A stretch of 33,121 bases of DNA from contig CANRIM010000024.1 in the NCBI GenBank assembly GCA_947630695.1, forward strand, positions 1 through 33,121, given 5' to 3'. Positions 16,177 through 23,992 of the stretch are shown piece by piece. Each line of letters opens with the position of its first letter. Position 1 is the stretch's first letter. The stretch comes from an uncultured Lachnospiraceae bacterium (GTDB taxonomy: Bacteria > Bacillota > Clostridia > Lachnospirales > Lachnospiraceae). The notes below the pieces were generated by a model. The model saw only the letters and a list, made by a program, of their open reading frames with translations, had not been told where the DNA came from and searched no databases. The translations under genes were made by a program, and so were the position numbers.

Positions 16177-16214
16177 GCTGTCTACAGTATAATCCTTCCC
16201 GTTTTGACTGTCAA
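16177..16214 (-). promoter_or_regulatory. Promoter and inverted repeat of the hybrid kinase operon
   Basis: On the minus strand TTGACA (16209-16214) and TATACT (16186-16191) have a 17-base spacer. Arms ATACTG and CAGTAT form an inverted repeat that starts in the -10 and runs over the expected transcription start, a possible operator or 5' hairpin. Confidence 0.72.
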
Positions 16215-16221
16215 TTTGAAT

Positions 16222-16260
16222 AAATTTAAGCGCCTTTCACATATTCGTGGAAAGGCGCTT
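16222..16260 (-). terminator. Terminator after ppdK
   Basis: A perfect 11-bp stem (16250-16260 with 16228-16238), with extra pairing toward the loop, is followed on the minus strand by AAATTTATT. The T-run is poor, so termination may be modest. It sits just upstream of the kinase promoter. Confidence 0.65.
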
Positions 16261-16284
16261 GATTTACATGCGTTTGAAATTCAC

Positions 16285-18924
16285 TTATTTATCCGCGATC
16301 GCTGCCTGCGCTGCCGCAACCCGTGCAATGGGAACACGGAACGGGGAACAGGATACATAATCCAGTCCGATCTTATGGCAGAACTCAATCGAAGAAGGAT
16401 CACCGCCATGCTCTCCGCAGATACCGCAGTGCAGAGAAGGTCTGACAGATTTTCCTTTATTGACTGCCATTTCCATCAGCAGGCCAACGCCGGTGGTATC
16501 CAGACGGGAGAAGGGATCTGATTCAAAAATCTTGTTCTGATAATACGCAGGAAGGAACTTGCCCGCGTCGTCACGGCTGAAACCGAAGGTCATCTGGGTC
16601 AGATCGTTGGTACCGAAGCAGAAGAATTCCGCTTCCTGCGCAATGGCATCCGCTGTCAGCGCAGCTCTGGGGATCTCGATCATGGTACCGACTTCATACT
16701 TCAGCTCCGTACCGGACTTCCTGATTTCCTCATCTGCTGTCTTTACAACGATATCCTTTACAAACTTCAGCTCTTTGACTTCACCTACCAACGGAATCAT
16801 GATCTCGGGTACCAGATCCCAGTCGGGGTGTTTCTTCTTTACGTTAATGGCCGCTTTGATCACCGCTTTGGTCTGCATCCGCGCGATTTCCGGATAAGTT
16901 ACGGAAAGCCGGCATCCGCGGTGTCCCATCATCGGGTTGAACTCATGCAGATCCGAGCAGAACTGCTTGATCTGTGCAACGGTCTTGCCCTGTGTTTTGG
17001 CCAGTTTTTCGATATCCATCTGGTCGGTAGGTACAAATTCATGCAGCGGCGGATCCAGGAAACGAATGGTCACAGGATAACCGCCAAGGGTTTCAAACAG
17101 TGCTTCAAAATCGCCCTGCTGCATGGGCTCGATCTTATCCAGCGCTTCTTCCCGTTCCTCTAAGGTTTCGGAGCAGATCATTTCCCGGAATGCATCGATT
17201 CTGCCGTCGCCGAAGAACATATGCTCGGTACGGCAAAGGCCGATACCCTGGGCGCCGAATGCAGTGGCCTGGGCGGCATCTGCTGCCGTATCGGCATTGG
17301 TACGGATCGCAAGTTTTTTATACTTGTCGGCCAGCTTCATGATTCTTCCGAAATAACCGCTGGAAGGATCTGCCGGTACCGTTGCGATCTTTCCGTCATA
17401 GATCTTTCCGGTGGAACCGTCCAGAGAGATCAGATCTCCTTCACGGTATACCTTGCCGTTCAGTGTAAACTCTTTGTTTTCTTCATCCATTTTGATATCG
17501 CCGCAGCCGGAAACACAGCAGGTACCCATACCGCGGGCAACAACCGCCGCGTGGGACGTCTGGCCGCCGCGCACTGTCAGGATACCCTGGGCATACTTCA
17601 TGCCTTCGATATCCTCGGGAGAGGTTTCCAGGCGAACCAGTACCACTTCTTTGCCTTTTTTGCCCTTGGCTACCGCATCTTCCGCCGTAAATACGATGGA
17701 ACCTGCCGCAGCCCCCGGAGACGCCGCAATAGCCTGTCCGATCACCTGATTTTCGTCGGCTGCTTTCAGTGCAGCGGGATCAAAGGTAGGATGCAGCAGC
17801 ATGTCCAGACTCTTGGCGTCGATCTGCATCAGCGCTTCTTCCTCGGTAATCTGTCCCTCGTCGATCAGATCGCAGGCAATCTTGATGGCTGCGGCTGCGG
17901 TACGCTTGCCGTTTCTGGTCTGCAGCATGTAAAGCTTGCCGTCCTCAATGGTAAACTCCATATCCTGCATATCATGGTAATGGTTTTCCAGAATCTGGCA
18001 GATTTCATTGAACTGCTTAAATACGTCCGGGAATACCTCTTTCATTTTTGCAATGGGCATAGGTGTACGCACACCGGCAACCACATCTTCACCCTGGGCG
18101 TTGACAAGGAATTCACCCATCAGGCCCTTTTCGCCGGTAGCCGGATTTCTGGTAAAGGCCACGCCGGTGCCGGAGGTGTCGCCCATATTACCGAAGGCCA
18201 TCATCTGTACGTTGACCGCAGTACCCCAGGAATAGGGAATGTCATGGTCCATACGGTATACATTGGCTCTCGGGTTGTCCCAGGAACGAAATACGGCCTT
18301 AATCGCTTCAAACAGCTGCTCTTTCGGATCATCGGGGAAATCTTTGCCCAGCTGATTTTTGTACTCTACTTTAAACTGATTGGCCAGTTCCTTCAGATCT
18401 TCCGCCGTCATTTCCACGTCATACTCGATGCCGCGTTTCTCTTTCATCTGGTCGATCAGCGTTTCGAAATACTTTTTGCCGACTTCCATTACCACGTCAG
18501 AGAACATCTGGATAAATCTTCTGTAGCAGTCCCAGGCCCATCTGGGATTGCCGGATTTCTTTGCAATGACTTCCACAACCTGTTCGTTCAGACCCAGATT
18601 CAGGATGGTATCCATCATGCCGGGCATGGACGCCCGGGCACCGGAGCGAACCGAAACCAGCAGCGGATTTTCCATGTCGCCGAATTTCTTTCCGGTGATT
18701 TCTTCCATTTTTTCAATATATTCCATGATCTGTGTCTGTATTTCATCATTGATGACTCTGCCGTCCTCATAATACTGTGTACAGGCCTCTGTTGAAATCG
18801 TAAAACCCTGGGGTACCGGAAGGCCCAGTCCCGTCATTTCCGCCAGATTTGCTCCTTTTCCGCCAAGGAGTTCTCTCATGCCGGCATTTCCCTCGCTGAA
18901 CAGATAAACCCACTTCTTTGCCAT
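16285..18924 (-). CDS. ppdK: Pyruvate, phosphate dikinase
   Basis: Interconverts pyruvate, ATP and phosphate with phosphoenolpyruvate, AMP and pyrophosphate. In anaerobes it often serves glycolysis or gluconeogenesis with pyrophosphate. The 879 residues show the full three-part build. The N-terminal ATP-grasp domain begins KKWVYLFSEG and GGKGANLAEM. The swivelling domain has phospho-His458 in GGQTSHAAVVARGMG. The C-terminal barrel has GLCRTEHMFF and the catalytic Cys in HCGICGEHGGDP. I placed the start at the ATG at 18924, six bases after GGAGGAG; the longer frame to 18939 covers that ribosome site. It lies 31 bases after glyQS on the same strand and is probably cotranscribed with it. Confidence 0.97.
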   Translation of the reverse strand: MAKKWVYLFSEGNAGMRELLGGKGANLAEMTGLGLPVPQGFTISTEACTQYYEDGRVINDEIQTQIMEYIEKMEEITGKKFGDMENPLLVSVRSGARASMPGMMDTILNLGLNEQVVEVIAKKSGNPRWAWDCYRRFIQMFSDVVMEVGKKYFETLIDQMKEKRGIEYDVEMTAEDLKELANQFKVEYKNQLGKDFPDDPKEQLFEAIKAVFRSWDNPRANVYRMDHDIPYSWGTAVNVQMMAFGNMGDTSGTGVAFTRNPATGEKGLMGEFLVNAQGEDVVAGVRTPMPIAKMKEVFPDVFKQFNEICQILENHYHDMQDMEFTIEDGKLYMLQTRNGKRTAAAAIKIACDLIDEGQITEEEALMQIDAKSLDMLLHPTFDPAALKAADENQVIGQAIAASPGAAAGSIVFTAEDAVAKGKKGKEVVLVRLETSPEDIEGMKYAQGILTVRGGQTSHAAVVARGMGTCCVSGCGDIKMDEENKEFTLNGKVYREGDLISLDGSTGKIYDGKIATVPADPSSGYFGRIMKLADKYKKLAIRTNADTAADAAQATAFGAQGIGLCRTEHMFFGDGRIDAFREMICSETLEEREEALDKIEPMQQGDFEALFETLGGYPVTIRFLDPPLHEFVPTDQMDIEKLAKTQGKTVAQIKQFCSDLHEFNPMMGHRGCRLSVTYPEIARMQTKAVIKAAINVKKKHPDWDLVPEIMIPLVGEVKELKFVKDIVVKTADEEIRKSGTELKYEVGTMIEIPRAALTADAIAQEAEFFCFGTNDLTQMTFGFSRDDAGKFLPAYYQNKIFESDPFSRLDTTGVGLLMEMAVNKGKSVRPSLHCGICGEHGGDPSSIEFCHKIGLDYVSCSPFRVPIARVAAAQAAIADK

Positions 18925-18955
18925 CTTTTTCTCCTCCAATCATCTTGTACAATTT

Positions 18956-20344
18956 TTAATAAGAAAATTTCTCGGTCAGATATGCGCGCAATTCACTGAT
19001 TGCGACTCTCTCCTGCTCCATGCTGTCACGATCCCGTACCGTAACCGCATGGTCGTTTTCGGAATCAAAATCATAGGTTACACAGTACGGCGTACCGATC
19101 TCATCCTGTCTTCTGTAGCGTTTTCCGATATTTCCTCTGTCGTCAAACTCGCAGTTCCAGTCTTCGGAAAGCATGGCAAAGACCTTCTCCGCACCTTCAT
19201 TCAGTTTCTTTGAAAGCGGCAGCACGCCGACCTTCACCGGCGCAAGGGCGTGATGGAAACGCATCACCGTCCGCATATCGCCGCCTTCCAGTGTTTCCTC
19301 ATCATAGGCCGCACAGAGGAACGCCAGCAGTACCCGGTCCGCGCCAAGAGACGGTTCGATCACATAGGGGACATAACGGCGGTTCGCCACATCGTCAAAG
19401 TAACTGAGATCTTCTCCGGAAACCTCCTGATGCCGTGAAAGATCATAGTCCGTTCTGTCCGCAATACCCCAGAGTTCGCCCCAGCCGAAGGGGAATAAAA
19501 ATTCGATATCCGAGGTGGCCTTGCTGTAGAAGGAAAGCTCTTCTTTTTCATGATCCCGCACGCGCATCTCTTCATCCTTCAGTCCCAGCGTTTTCAGCCA
19601 GTTGATGCAGAAATTCTTCCAGTAGGCAAACCACTCCAGATCCGTATCCGGCTCACAGAAAAACTCCAGCTCCATCTGTTCAAACTCTCTCGTCCGGAAA
19701 ATAAAGTTGCCGGGCGTGATTTCGTTCCGGAAGGATTTGCCGATCTGGCCGATGCCGAAAGGAATTTTCTTTCTGGAAGTACGCTGTACGTTTTTAAAAT
19801 TGACAAAAATACCCTGTGCCGTCTCCGGCCTTAAATAAACGGTATTTTTTGCGTCCTCCGTCACACCCTGGAAGGTTTTGAACATCAGATTAAACTGACG
19901 AATGTCAGTAAAATCATGCTTCCCGCAGGACGGACACGGTACATTGTGCTCGTCGATAAACGCTTTCATTTCTTCATTGGACCATGCGTCTGTCGATCCT
20001 GAAAGCAGAATGTCATTTTCCTTTGCAAAATTTTCGATCAGCTGATCCGCGCGAAAGCGTTCATGGCAGGCCCGGCAGTCCATCAGCGGATCCGAAAAGC
20101 TGCCCAGATGTCCGCTGGCGACCCATGTCTGGGGATTCATCAGAATCGCACAGTCCACACCCACATTGTAGGGGTTTTCTCTGATGAATTTTTTCCACCA
20201 TGCCTGTTTGATATTGTTTTTCAGTTCAACGCCCAGCGGACCGTAATCCCATGTATTGGCGAGACCCCCGTAAATTTCGGAACCGGGGAAAATAAAGCCG
20301 CGCGATTTTGCAAGGGCTATGATCCTGTCCATCGTTTTTTCCAT
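18956..20344 (-). CDS. glyQS: Glycyl-tRNA synthetase, dimeric alpha2 type
   Basis: Charges tRNA-Gly. At 462 residues it is the single-chain class II type, not the GlyQ/GlyS pair. Motifs visible: the start [23 protein letters not shown], motif 2 [14 protein letters not shown], and motif 3 [15 protein letters not shown]. Cysteine pairs CRAC and CPSC, about 65 residues apart, mark the insertion that is a zinc-like knuckle in many bacterial homologues. The anticodon-binding domain occupies the last 110 residues. I see no T-box leader in the short upstream gap. ppdK follows 31 bases later. Confidence 0.96.
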   Translation of the reverse strand: MEKTMDRIIALAKSRGFIFPGSEIYGGLANTWDYGPLGVELKNNIKQAWWKKFIRENPYNVGVDCAILMNPQTWVASGHLGSFSDPLMDCRACHERFRADQLIENFAKENDILLSGSTDAWSNEEMKAFIDEHNVPCPSCGKHDFTDIRQFNLMFKTFQGVTEDAKNTVYLRPETAQGIFVNFKNVQRTSRKKIPFGIGQIGKSFRNEITPGNFIFRTREFEQMELEFFCEPDTDLEWFAYWKNFCINWLKTLGLKDEEMRVRDHEKEELSFYSKATSDIEFLFPFGWGELWGIADRTDYDLSRHQEVSGEDLSYFDDVANRRYVPYVIEPSLGADRVLLAFLCAAYDEETLEGGDMRTVMRFHHALAPVKVGVLPLSKKLNEGAEKVFAMLSEDWNCEFDDRGNIGKRYRRQDEIGTPYCVTYDFDSENDHAVTVRDRDSMEQERVAISELRAYLTEKFSY

Positions 20345-20391
20345 ATCTTCTCTTTGATTTCTCCATTTCTTTTGATTATTCAGTACATTTT

Positions 20392-20420
20392 AGTTTAACA
20401 TCTGACCGGTTGCTTTGCAA
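20392..20420 (-). promoter_or_regulatory. Probable glyQS promoter
   Basis: On the minus strand TTGCAA (20415-20420) and TAAACT (20392-20397) have a 17-base spacer. They lie between the DUF5688 gene and glyQS and would give a leader of about 40 bases. Confidence 0.55.
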
Positions 20421-20437
20421 TAAAAAATCATCCGGTT

Positions 20438-21307
20438 TTATAATACTTTTACATTTTTTTCCTCTCTGCTGTACCTGTACACGCTGTTGGAAAGGAAACA
20501 GTCCTTTGAAACATAAGTTCTGTTGATTTCCAGCACCATTTGCTTTAAGTCATCCACCGCATACCCTTCCGTATCCGGCAGCAAAAGCACTTCATCCACG
20601 CTGCTGGGCAGAATAAACAGATCCTTTCCCAGTTCTTCGCTCAGTCCTCCCATGATTTTCGGATACAGCATTCCCGCGGCGCCGTAATATCCCAGCCGGT
20701 TGCTTAAAATATACAGCTGCGGGCAGTCTCCGGTATCTATAATGGAATGCAGCACCTCCTGCATCGAACGGATGCTGCAGGGCTGAATCTGCAAAGTATT
20801 TTCCATAGCAGTCTGAAACAGCGCCGCTTTGGTCACACCCCAGTAGTCCAGATGGGCCTTTTTGACCAGGATGCTTCCCGCACCGAAAACCGTGTGTTCC
20901 ACCAGACAATAACAGACCACCGCCAGATCCAGAAAACGTTCATAGGGAACCTCGCGCAAAAGTTCTGCATTTCTTTCATAATTGATCAGTTTGACGGCTA
21001 AATGGGGCGAGACTTCATGAAAGTCATAAAAATAAGAAATGTCAAGAGAGTGGACCTTCTCATGGGAATGATAAAATCCGGTGATATCCGATACAATATG
21101 ATCGATATCCCGGCCTTTCAGATAATCGTCATAGCATTCATCCAGAAAAACAGTGGGTGAAAACAGATTGGCGTCCCTTACAATATTCAGCCCGTCCGAG
21201 GAAAAGTCGTTGTTTCTCCGAATGGGTCTGACCGTAACCGACGCCCTGTCATCTACTTCGCTTCTTACATGTTCTACGATCTGGTTTACAAATTCCTGAT
21301 ACCTCAT
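20438..21307 (-). CDS. DUF5688 family protein of unknown function
   Basis: A soluble protein of 289 residues with no signal peptide or membrane segment. The conserved features I recognise from DUF5688 are the opening MRYQEFVNQIVEHV, and near the C-terminus YILSNRLGYYGAAGMLYP, then LGKDLFILPSSVDEVLLLP. The family is common in Lachnospiraceae, often in several copies per genome, and has no assigned role. It has its own consensus promoter and stands alone between ftsW and glyQS. The ribosome site is weak (GGAAAAG about five bases before the ATG). I do not assign a function. Confidence 0.82.
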   Translation of the reverse strand: MRYQEFVNQIVEHVRSEVDDRASVTVRPIRRNNDFSSDGLNIVRDANLFSPTVFLDECYDDYLKGRDIDHIVSDITGFYHSHEKVHSLDISYFYDFHEVSPHLAVKLINYERNAELLREVPYERFLDLAVVCYCLVEHTVFGAGSILVKKAHLDYWGVTKAALFQTAMENTLQIQPCSIRSMQEVLHSIIDTGDCPQLYILSNRLGYYGAAGMLYPKIMGGLSEELGKDLFILPSSVDEVLLLPDTEGYAVDDLKQMVLEINRTYVSKDCFLSNSVYRYSREEKNVKVL

Positions 21308-21348
21308 ATTGTCTTTTCCGACGAGGTATATATTTAAAAATCATAAAA

Positions 21349-21377
21349 ATTATAATATCTGTCTGTTATTTTGTCAA
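21349..21377 (-). promoter_or_regulatory. Consensus promoter of the DUF5688 gene
   Basis: On the minus strand TTGACA (21372-21377) and TATAAT (21349-21354) have a 17-base spacer, a perfect sigma-A consensus. Transcription would start about 35 bases before the ATG. A strong vegetative promoter is noteworthy for a gene of unknown role. Confidence 0.85.
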
Positions 21378-21412
21378 TAAAACATCGCTGTATTATTATG
21401 AAAAATCCATCT

Positions 21413-22579
21413 TTATTCCACCGGAATGGATCTGGAGGCCTTTAAGACCAGGCCCACTTCCATAATCAGGATGGCAATAGCGGATCCGCCGTAGCTGATG
21501 AAAGGCAGCGTCACACCGGTATTGGGGATCATATTGGTCGTAACCCCGATATTCATAATGATCTGTATCGCGAACTGGGCAAAGACCCCGACGCAAAGAA
21601 TCGACGCATAGCGGTTCGCCGTGTTCCTGGCAATGAAAATAATGCGGTACAGCAGCAGGATAAACAGCAGAATCAGCACAAAGGCGCCAAACAGCCCCAG
21701 TTCTTCGCAGATGATTGCAAAAATCATATCATTCTGGGGTTCCGGCAGTATGGCTTTCTGGATGCTGCCGCCCAGCCCTTTGCCGAACAGTCCGCCGGAT
21801 CCGATGGCATACAGGGCGTTTAAGGTCTGCATCGACTGACTGTCGGAAAAATCCTCCACATGCAGCCAGGCAATGATACGCCGGCTCCGGAAGCTGCCTA
21901 ACTCCTTCAGATCTATTTTGCTGACGTCCATGGCCTTCACATACAGCACCATCACCGCCAGAACTATGCCGACCGCCGCCGCCACAAACAAAAATTTGCT
22001 CCAGTTGGGATGCACCGTAAAATACATCAGCACCGCAACGCCGAGCACAATGATAGCGGAGCTCATATTGCTGGTCAGCCCCAAAATCATCCCTGCCAAA
22101 ACAATCGCCGGGACAAATACCAGCAGCGCCACTTTAAAATCCTGTATTTTTTTTGCGCACTTGTTCAGTATCGTCGCCGTATACAGGATAATGGCAAACT
22201 TTGCCACCTCCGCCGGCTGCAGGCTGATGGGCCCGAAATGAAGCCAGCGGCTGGCACCGTGGCTGCTGTGTCCCAGCGGCGTTTTTACCAGCACCAGCAA
22301 AATCAACGAAAGGACGTAAATCCCGATGGAAAGCCCGGACCAGATCTTGTAAGGCAGACGCATCATCAGAAACGTCACAAGGACAGAGCCGGCAATGATA
22401 AAAAGCTGCTTTTCCAGCGAAGCTCTTTTTGCTTCGCTGACATAGGTGCCGGCACTGTAAACCATAATCACGCCGAACACGCACAAAAAGACCGTGATAA
22501 ACAGAAGATTGTAATCAAAATATCTGCCTGATCCGGTCCTGACCCGATGCTGTTTTTCCTTTCTGATTCGTTCTGCCAT
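21413..22579 (-). CDS. SEDS-family peptidoglycan polymerase (FtsW/RodA/SpoVE type)
   Basis: A 388-residue integral membrane protein with about ten helices, polymerising lipid II in septal, lateral or spore-cortex wall. Family marks are GVIMVYSAG in the first helix, LHFGPISLQPAEVAKFA, the large extracellular loop with LYAIGSGGLFGKGLGGS and LPEPQNDMIFAIICEELG, and IPNTGVTLPFISYGGSAI near the end. It reads GGSAI rather than the more common GGSSL. The start is the ATG at 22579 preceded by GGAG at eight bases; the longer frame to 22612 lacks a ribosome site. No partner transpeptidase or division gene is adjacent, so FtsW, RodA and SpoVE cannot be told apart by eye; the sequence leans to FtsW/SpoVE. 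Confidence 0.92.
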   Translation of the reverse strand: MAERIRKEKQHRVRTGSGRYFDYNLLFITVFLCVFGVIMVYSAGTYVSEAKRASLEKQLFIIAGSVLVTFLMMRLPYKIWSGLSIGIYVLSLILLVLVKTPLGHSSHGASRWLHFGPISLQPAEVAKFAIILYTATILNKCAKKIQDFKVALLVFVPAIVLAGMILGLTSNMSSAIIVLGVAVLMYFTVHPNWSKFLFVAAAVGIVLAVMVLYVKAMDVSKIDLKELGSFRSRRIIAWLHVEDFSDSQSMQTLNALYAIGSGGLFGKGLGGSIQKAILPEPQNDMIFAIICEELGLFGAFVLILLFILLLYRIIFIARNTANRYASILCVGVFAQFAIQIIMNIGVTTNMIPNTGVTLPFISYGGSAIAILIMEVGLVLKASRSIPVE

Positions 22580-22629
22580 AAAGCGTTCTCCATTCCCTGC
22601 CCCTTCGGGCACGGCTGTCTGCTTTGCCT

Positions 22630-22668
22630 GAAAATGAAAACAGACCCGGCAAAAAGCCGCCGGGTCTG
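22630..22668 (-). terminator. Terminator after efp
   Basis: A perfect 10-bp stem (22659-22668 with 22641-22650) and an 8-base loop are followed on the minus strand by TTTTCATTTT. Confidence 0.88.
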
Positions 22669-22678
22669 CTGCAGTTAG

Positions 22679-23236
22679 TTATACCCTGGATAAATACTCG
22701 CCGGTTCTCGTATCGATCTTGATCTTCTCTCCCTGATCTACAAAGAGCGGCACATAAACGGTAGCGCCGGTCTCCACAACCGCAGGTTTCGTGGCGCCTG
22801 TGGCCGTATCTCCCTTGAATCCGGGTTCCGTATCGGTTACAACCAGTTCCACAAACAGCGGCGGTTCTACTGCGAATACGCTTCCCTTGTGGGAGCAGAC
22901 CTTCACCATTTCATTTTCCTTTACGAATTTCAGCGCATCCCCGATTTCATTGACGCTCAGCGCAATCTGATCATAGGTTGTGGTATCCATAAAGTAATAA
23001 AGGGAACCGTCATTGTACAAATACTGCATATCACTCCGGTCGATATGGGCAGTAGGGCACTTCTCCGTCGGGCGGAAGGTACGCTCGACCACACCGCCGT
23101 TCTTGATATTTTTCAGCTTGGTACGAACGAAAGCCGCACCTTTTCCGGGTTTTACATGCTGAAATTCAATAATCTGAAAAACAGCATTATCCAGTTCTAT
23201 CGTAACGCCGTTTCTGAATTCGCCTGCAGAAATCAT
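22679..23236 (-). CDS. efp: Translation elongation factor P
   Basis: Rescues ribosomes stalled at polyproline stretches. The 185-residue length is standard. Domain I carries the tip loop KPGKGAAF with Lys32, the residue that is modified in many bacteria. Domains II and III follow, with VVDTDPG-like and GEYLSRV ends typical of the family. GAGGAGG stands just upstream of the ATG. The upstream neighbour yqeG ends 80 bases away, with an efp promoter in between. No efp-modification gene is in the window. Confidence 0.97.
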   Translation of the reverse strand: MISAGEFRNGVTIELDNAVFQIIEFQHVKPGKGAAFVRTKLKNIKNGGVVERTFRPTEKCPTAHIDRSDMQYLYNDGSLYYFMDTTTYDQIALSVNEIGDALKFVKENEMVKVCSHKGSVFAVEPPLFVELVVTDTEPGFKGDTATGATKPAVVETGATVYVPLFVDQGEKIKIDTRTGEYLSRV

Positions 23237-23280
23237 CTTTTTTCCTCCTCATTCTGTCTATCTGACTGTATATCTGATTT

Positions 23281-23309
23281 ATTTTATAATATTGCGCCGT
23301 ATATTTCAA
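23281..23309 (-). promoter_or_regulatory. Probable efp promoter
   Basis: On the minus strand TTGAAA (23304-23309) and TAAAAT (23281-23286) have a 17-base spacer, giving a leader of about 35 bases with repeated CAGA motifs before the ribosome site. Confidence 0.55.
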
Positions 23310-23316
23310 CCACAAT

Positions 23317-23832
23317 TTATAAACTGCTTTCGTGTTTTTTTCTGTATCTATTATAAAAAATAAACACAATTTTTTCAAGTCTTCTCTTGAGCCAGATCAG
23401 ACGGGTTTCCTGCGGATAGAGCCGCCGTACCAGAGCGGAATCGATGCCGGCGCGGTTTGCGCCCCAGATATCCGTAAACAGCTGGTCGCCAAACGCCAGG
23501 ATTTTTTCCTTCGGCAGCCCCATGGCATCCACCGCCCGCAGATATCCCTTGCCGGAAGGCTTCTGCGCATCACAGATCTCTACGGCGCCGATCCGGGCAT
23601 TAAAAGAATGTACCCTTAGTCCGTGATTGTTGGAAAGCAGGCACACGCAAAAATTCCGATCCATCAGCGACTTTAACAGCGCAGTGGCACGCGCGTCCGC
23701 CGGCGCGTCATGTCCCACAAGGGTATTGTCGATATCAAAAATCAGGCCGCGGTATCCTTTTTCATATACCTTGCCAAAATCAATGCCATATACATTTTCC
23801 GCATCATAGGTGGGATAAAAACAATGAAACAT
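23317..23832 (-). CDS. YqeG-family HAD IIIA phosphatase
   Basis: A 171-residue HAD hydrolase of the YqeG type, a family found across Firmicutes. Motif I is IFDIDNTLVGHD with Asp33 and Asp35. Motif II is in LLSNN, the motif III Lys is in QKPSGKGY, and motif IV is GDQLFTDIWGAN. There is no large cap. The opening FYPTYDAENVYGIDF is typical. Substrate unconfirmed; related proteins have been described as phosphatidylglycerophosphate phosphatases. GGAGG stands about seven bases upstream of the ATG. It is divergent from the ABC-F gene. Confidence 0.92.
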   Translation of the reverse strand: MFHCFYPTYDAENVYGIDFGKVYEKGYRGLIFDIDNTLVGHDAPADARATALLKSLMDRNFCVCLLSNNHGLRVHSFNARIGAVEICDAQKPSGKGYLRAVDAMGLPKEKILAFGDQLFTDIWGANRAGIDSALVRRLYPQETRLIWLKRRLEKIVFIFYNRYRKKHESSL

Positions 23833-23925
23833 GCCGGATCCTCCATTTGCCGTATTATCCTACCATATTTTGCGCCCGGACTCAAGACGCAGCCTGTAAA
23901 TCGGCGAAATTTACGCATTTCCTTG

Positions 23926-23953
23926 TTGCAAAATTATAATTTTATTGTAAGAT
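23926..23953 (+). promoter_or_regulatory. Probable promoter of the ABC-F gene
   Basis: TTGCAA (23926-23931) and TAAGAT (23948-23953) have a 16-base spacer, about 40 bases before the ATG. AAAGGA is the ribosome site. No leader peptide or attenuator of the kind found before antibiotic-resistance ABC-F genes is visible. Confidence 0.55.
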
Positions 23954-23992
23954 AGATAAAGTGATCAAAATCATCTGAAAGGAATTTTTATC

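Noticed and set aside
17221-18795. A 524-codon open frame on the plus strand
   Set aside because: It is exactly antisense to ppdK, has no ribosome site and no recognisable domain; it follows from the codon bias of the real gene.
20345-20437. T-box leader for glyQS
   Set aside because: The gap is only 93 bases and lacks the GGGTGGNACCGC core.
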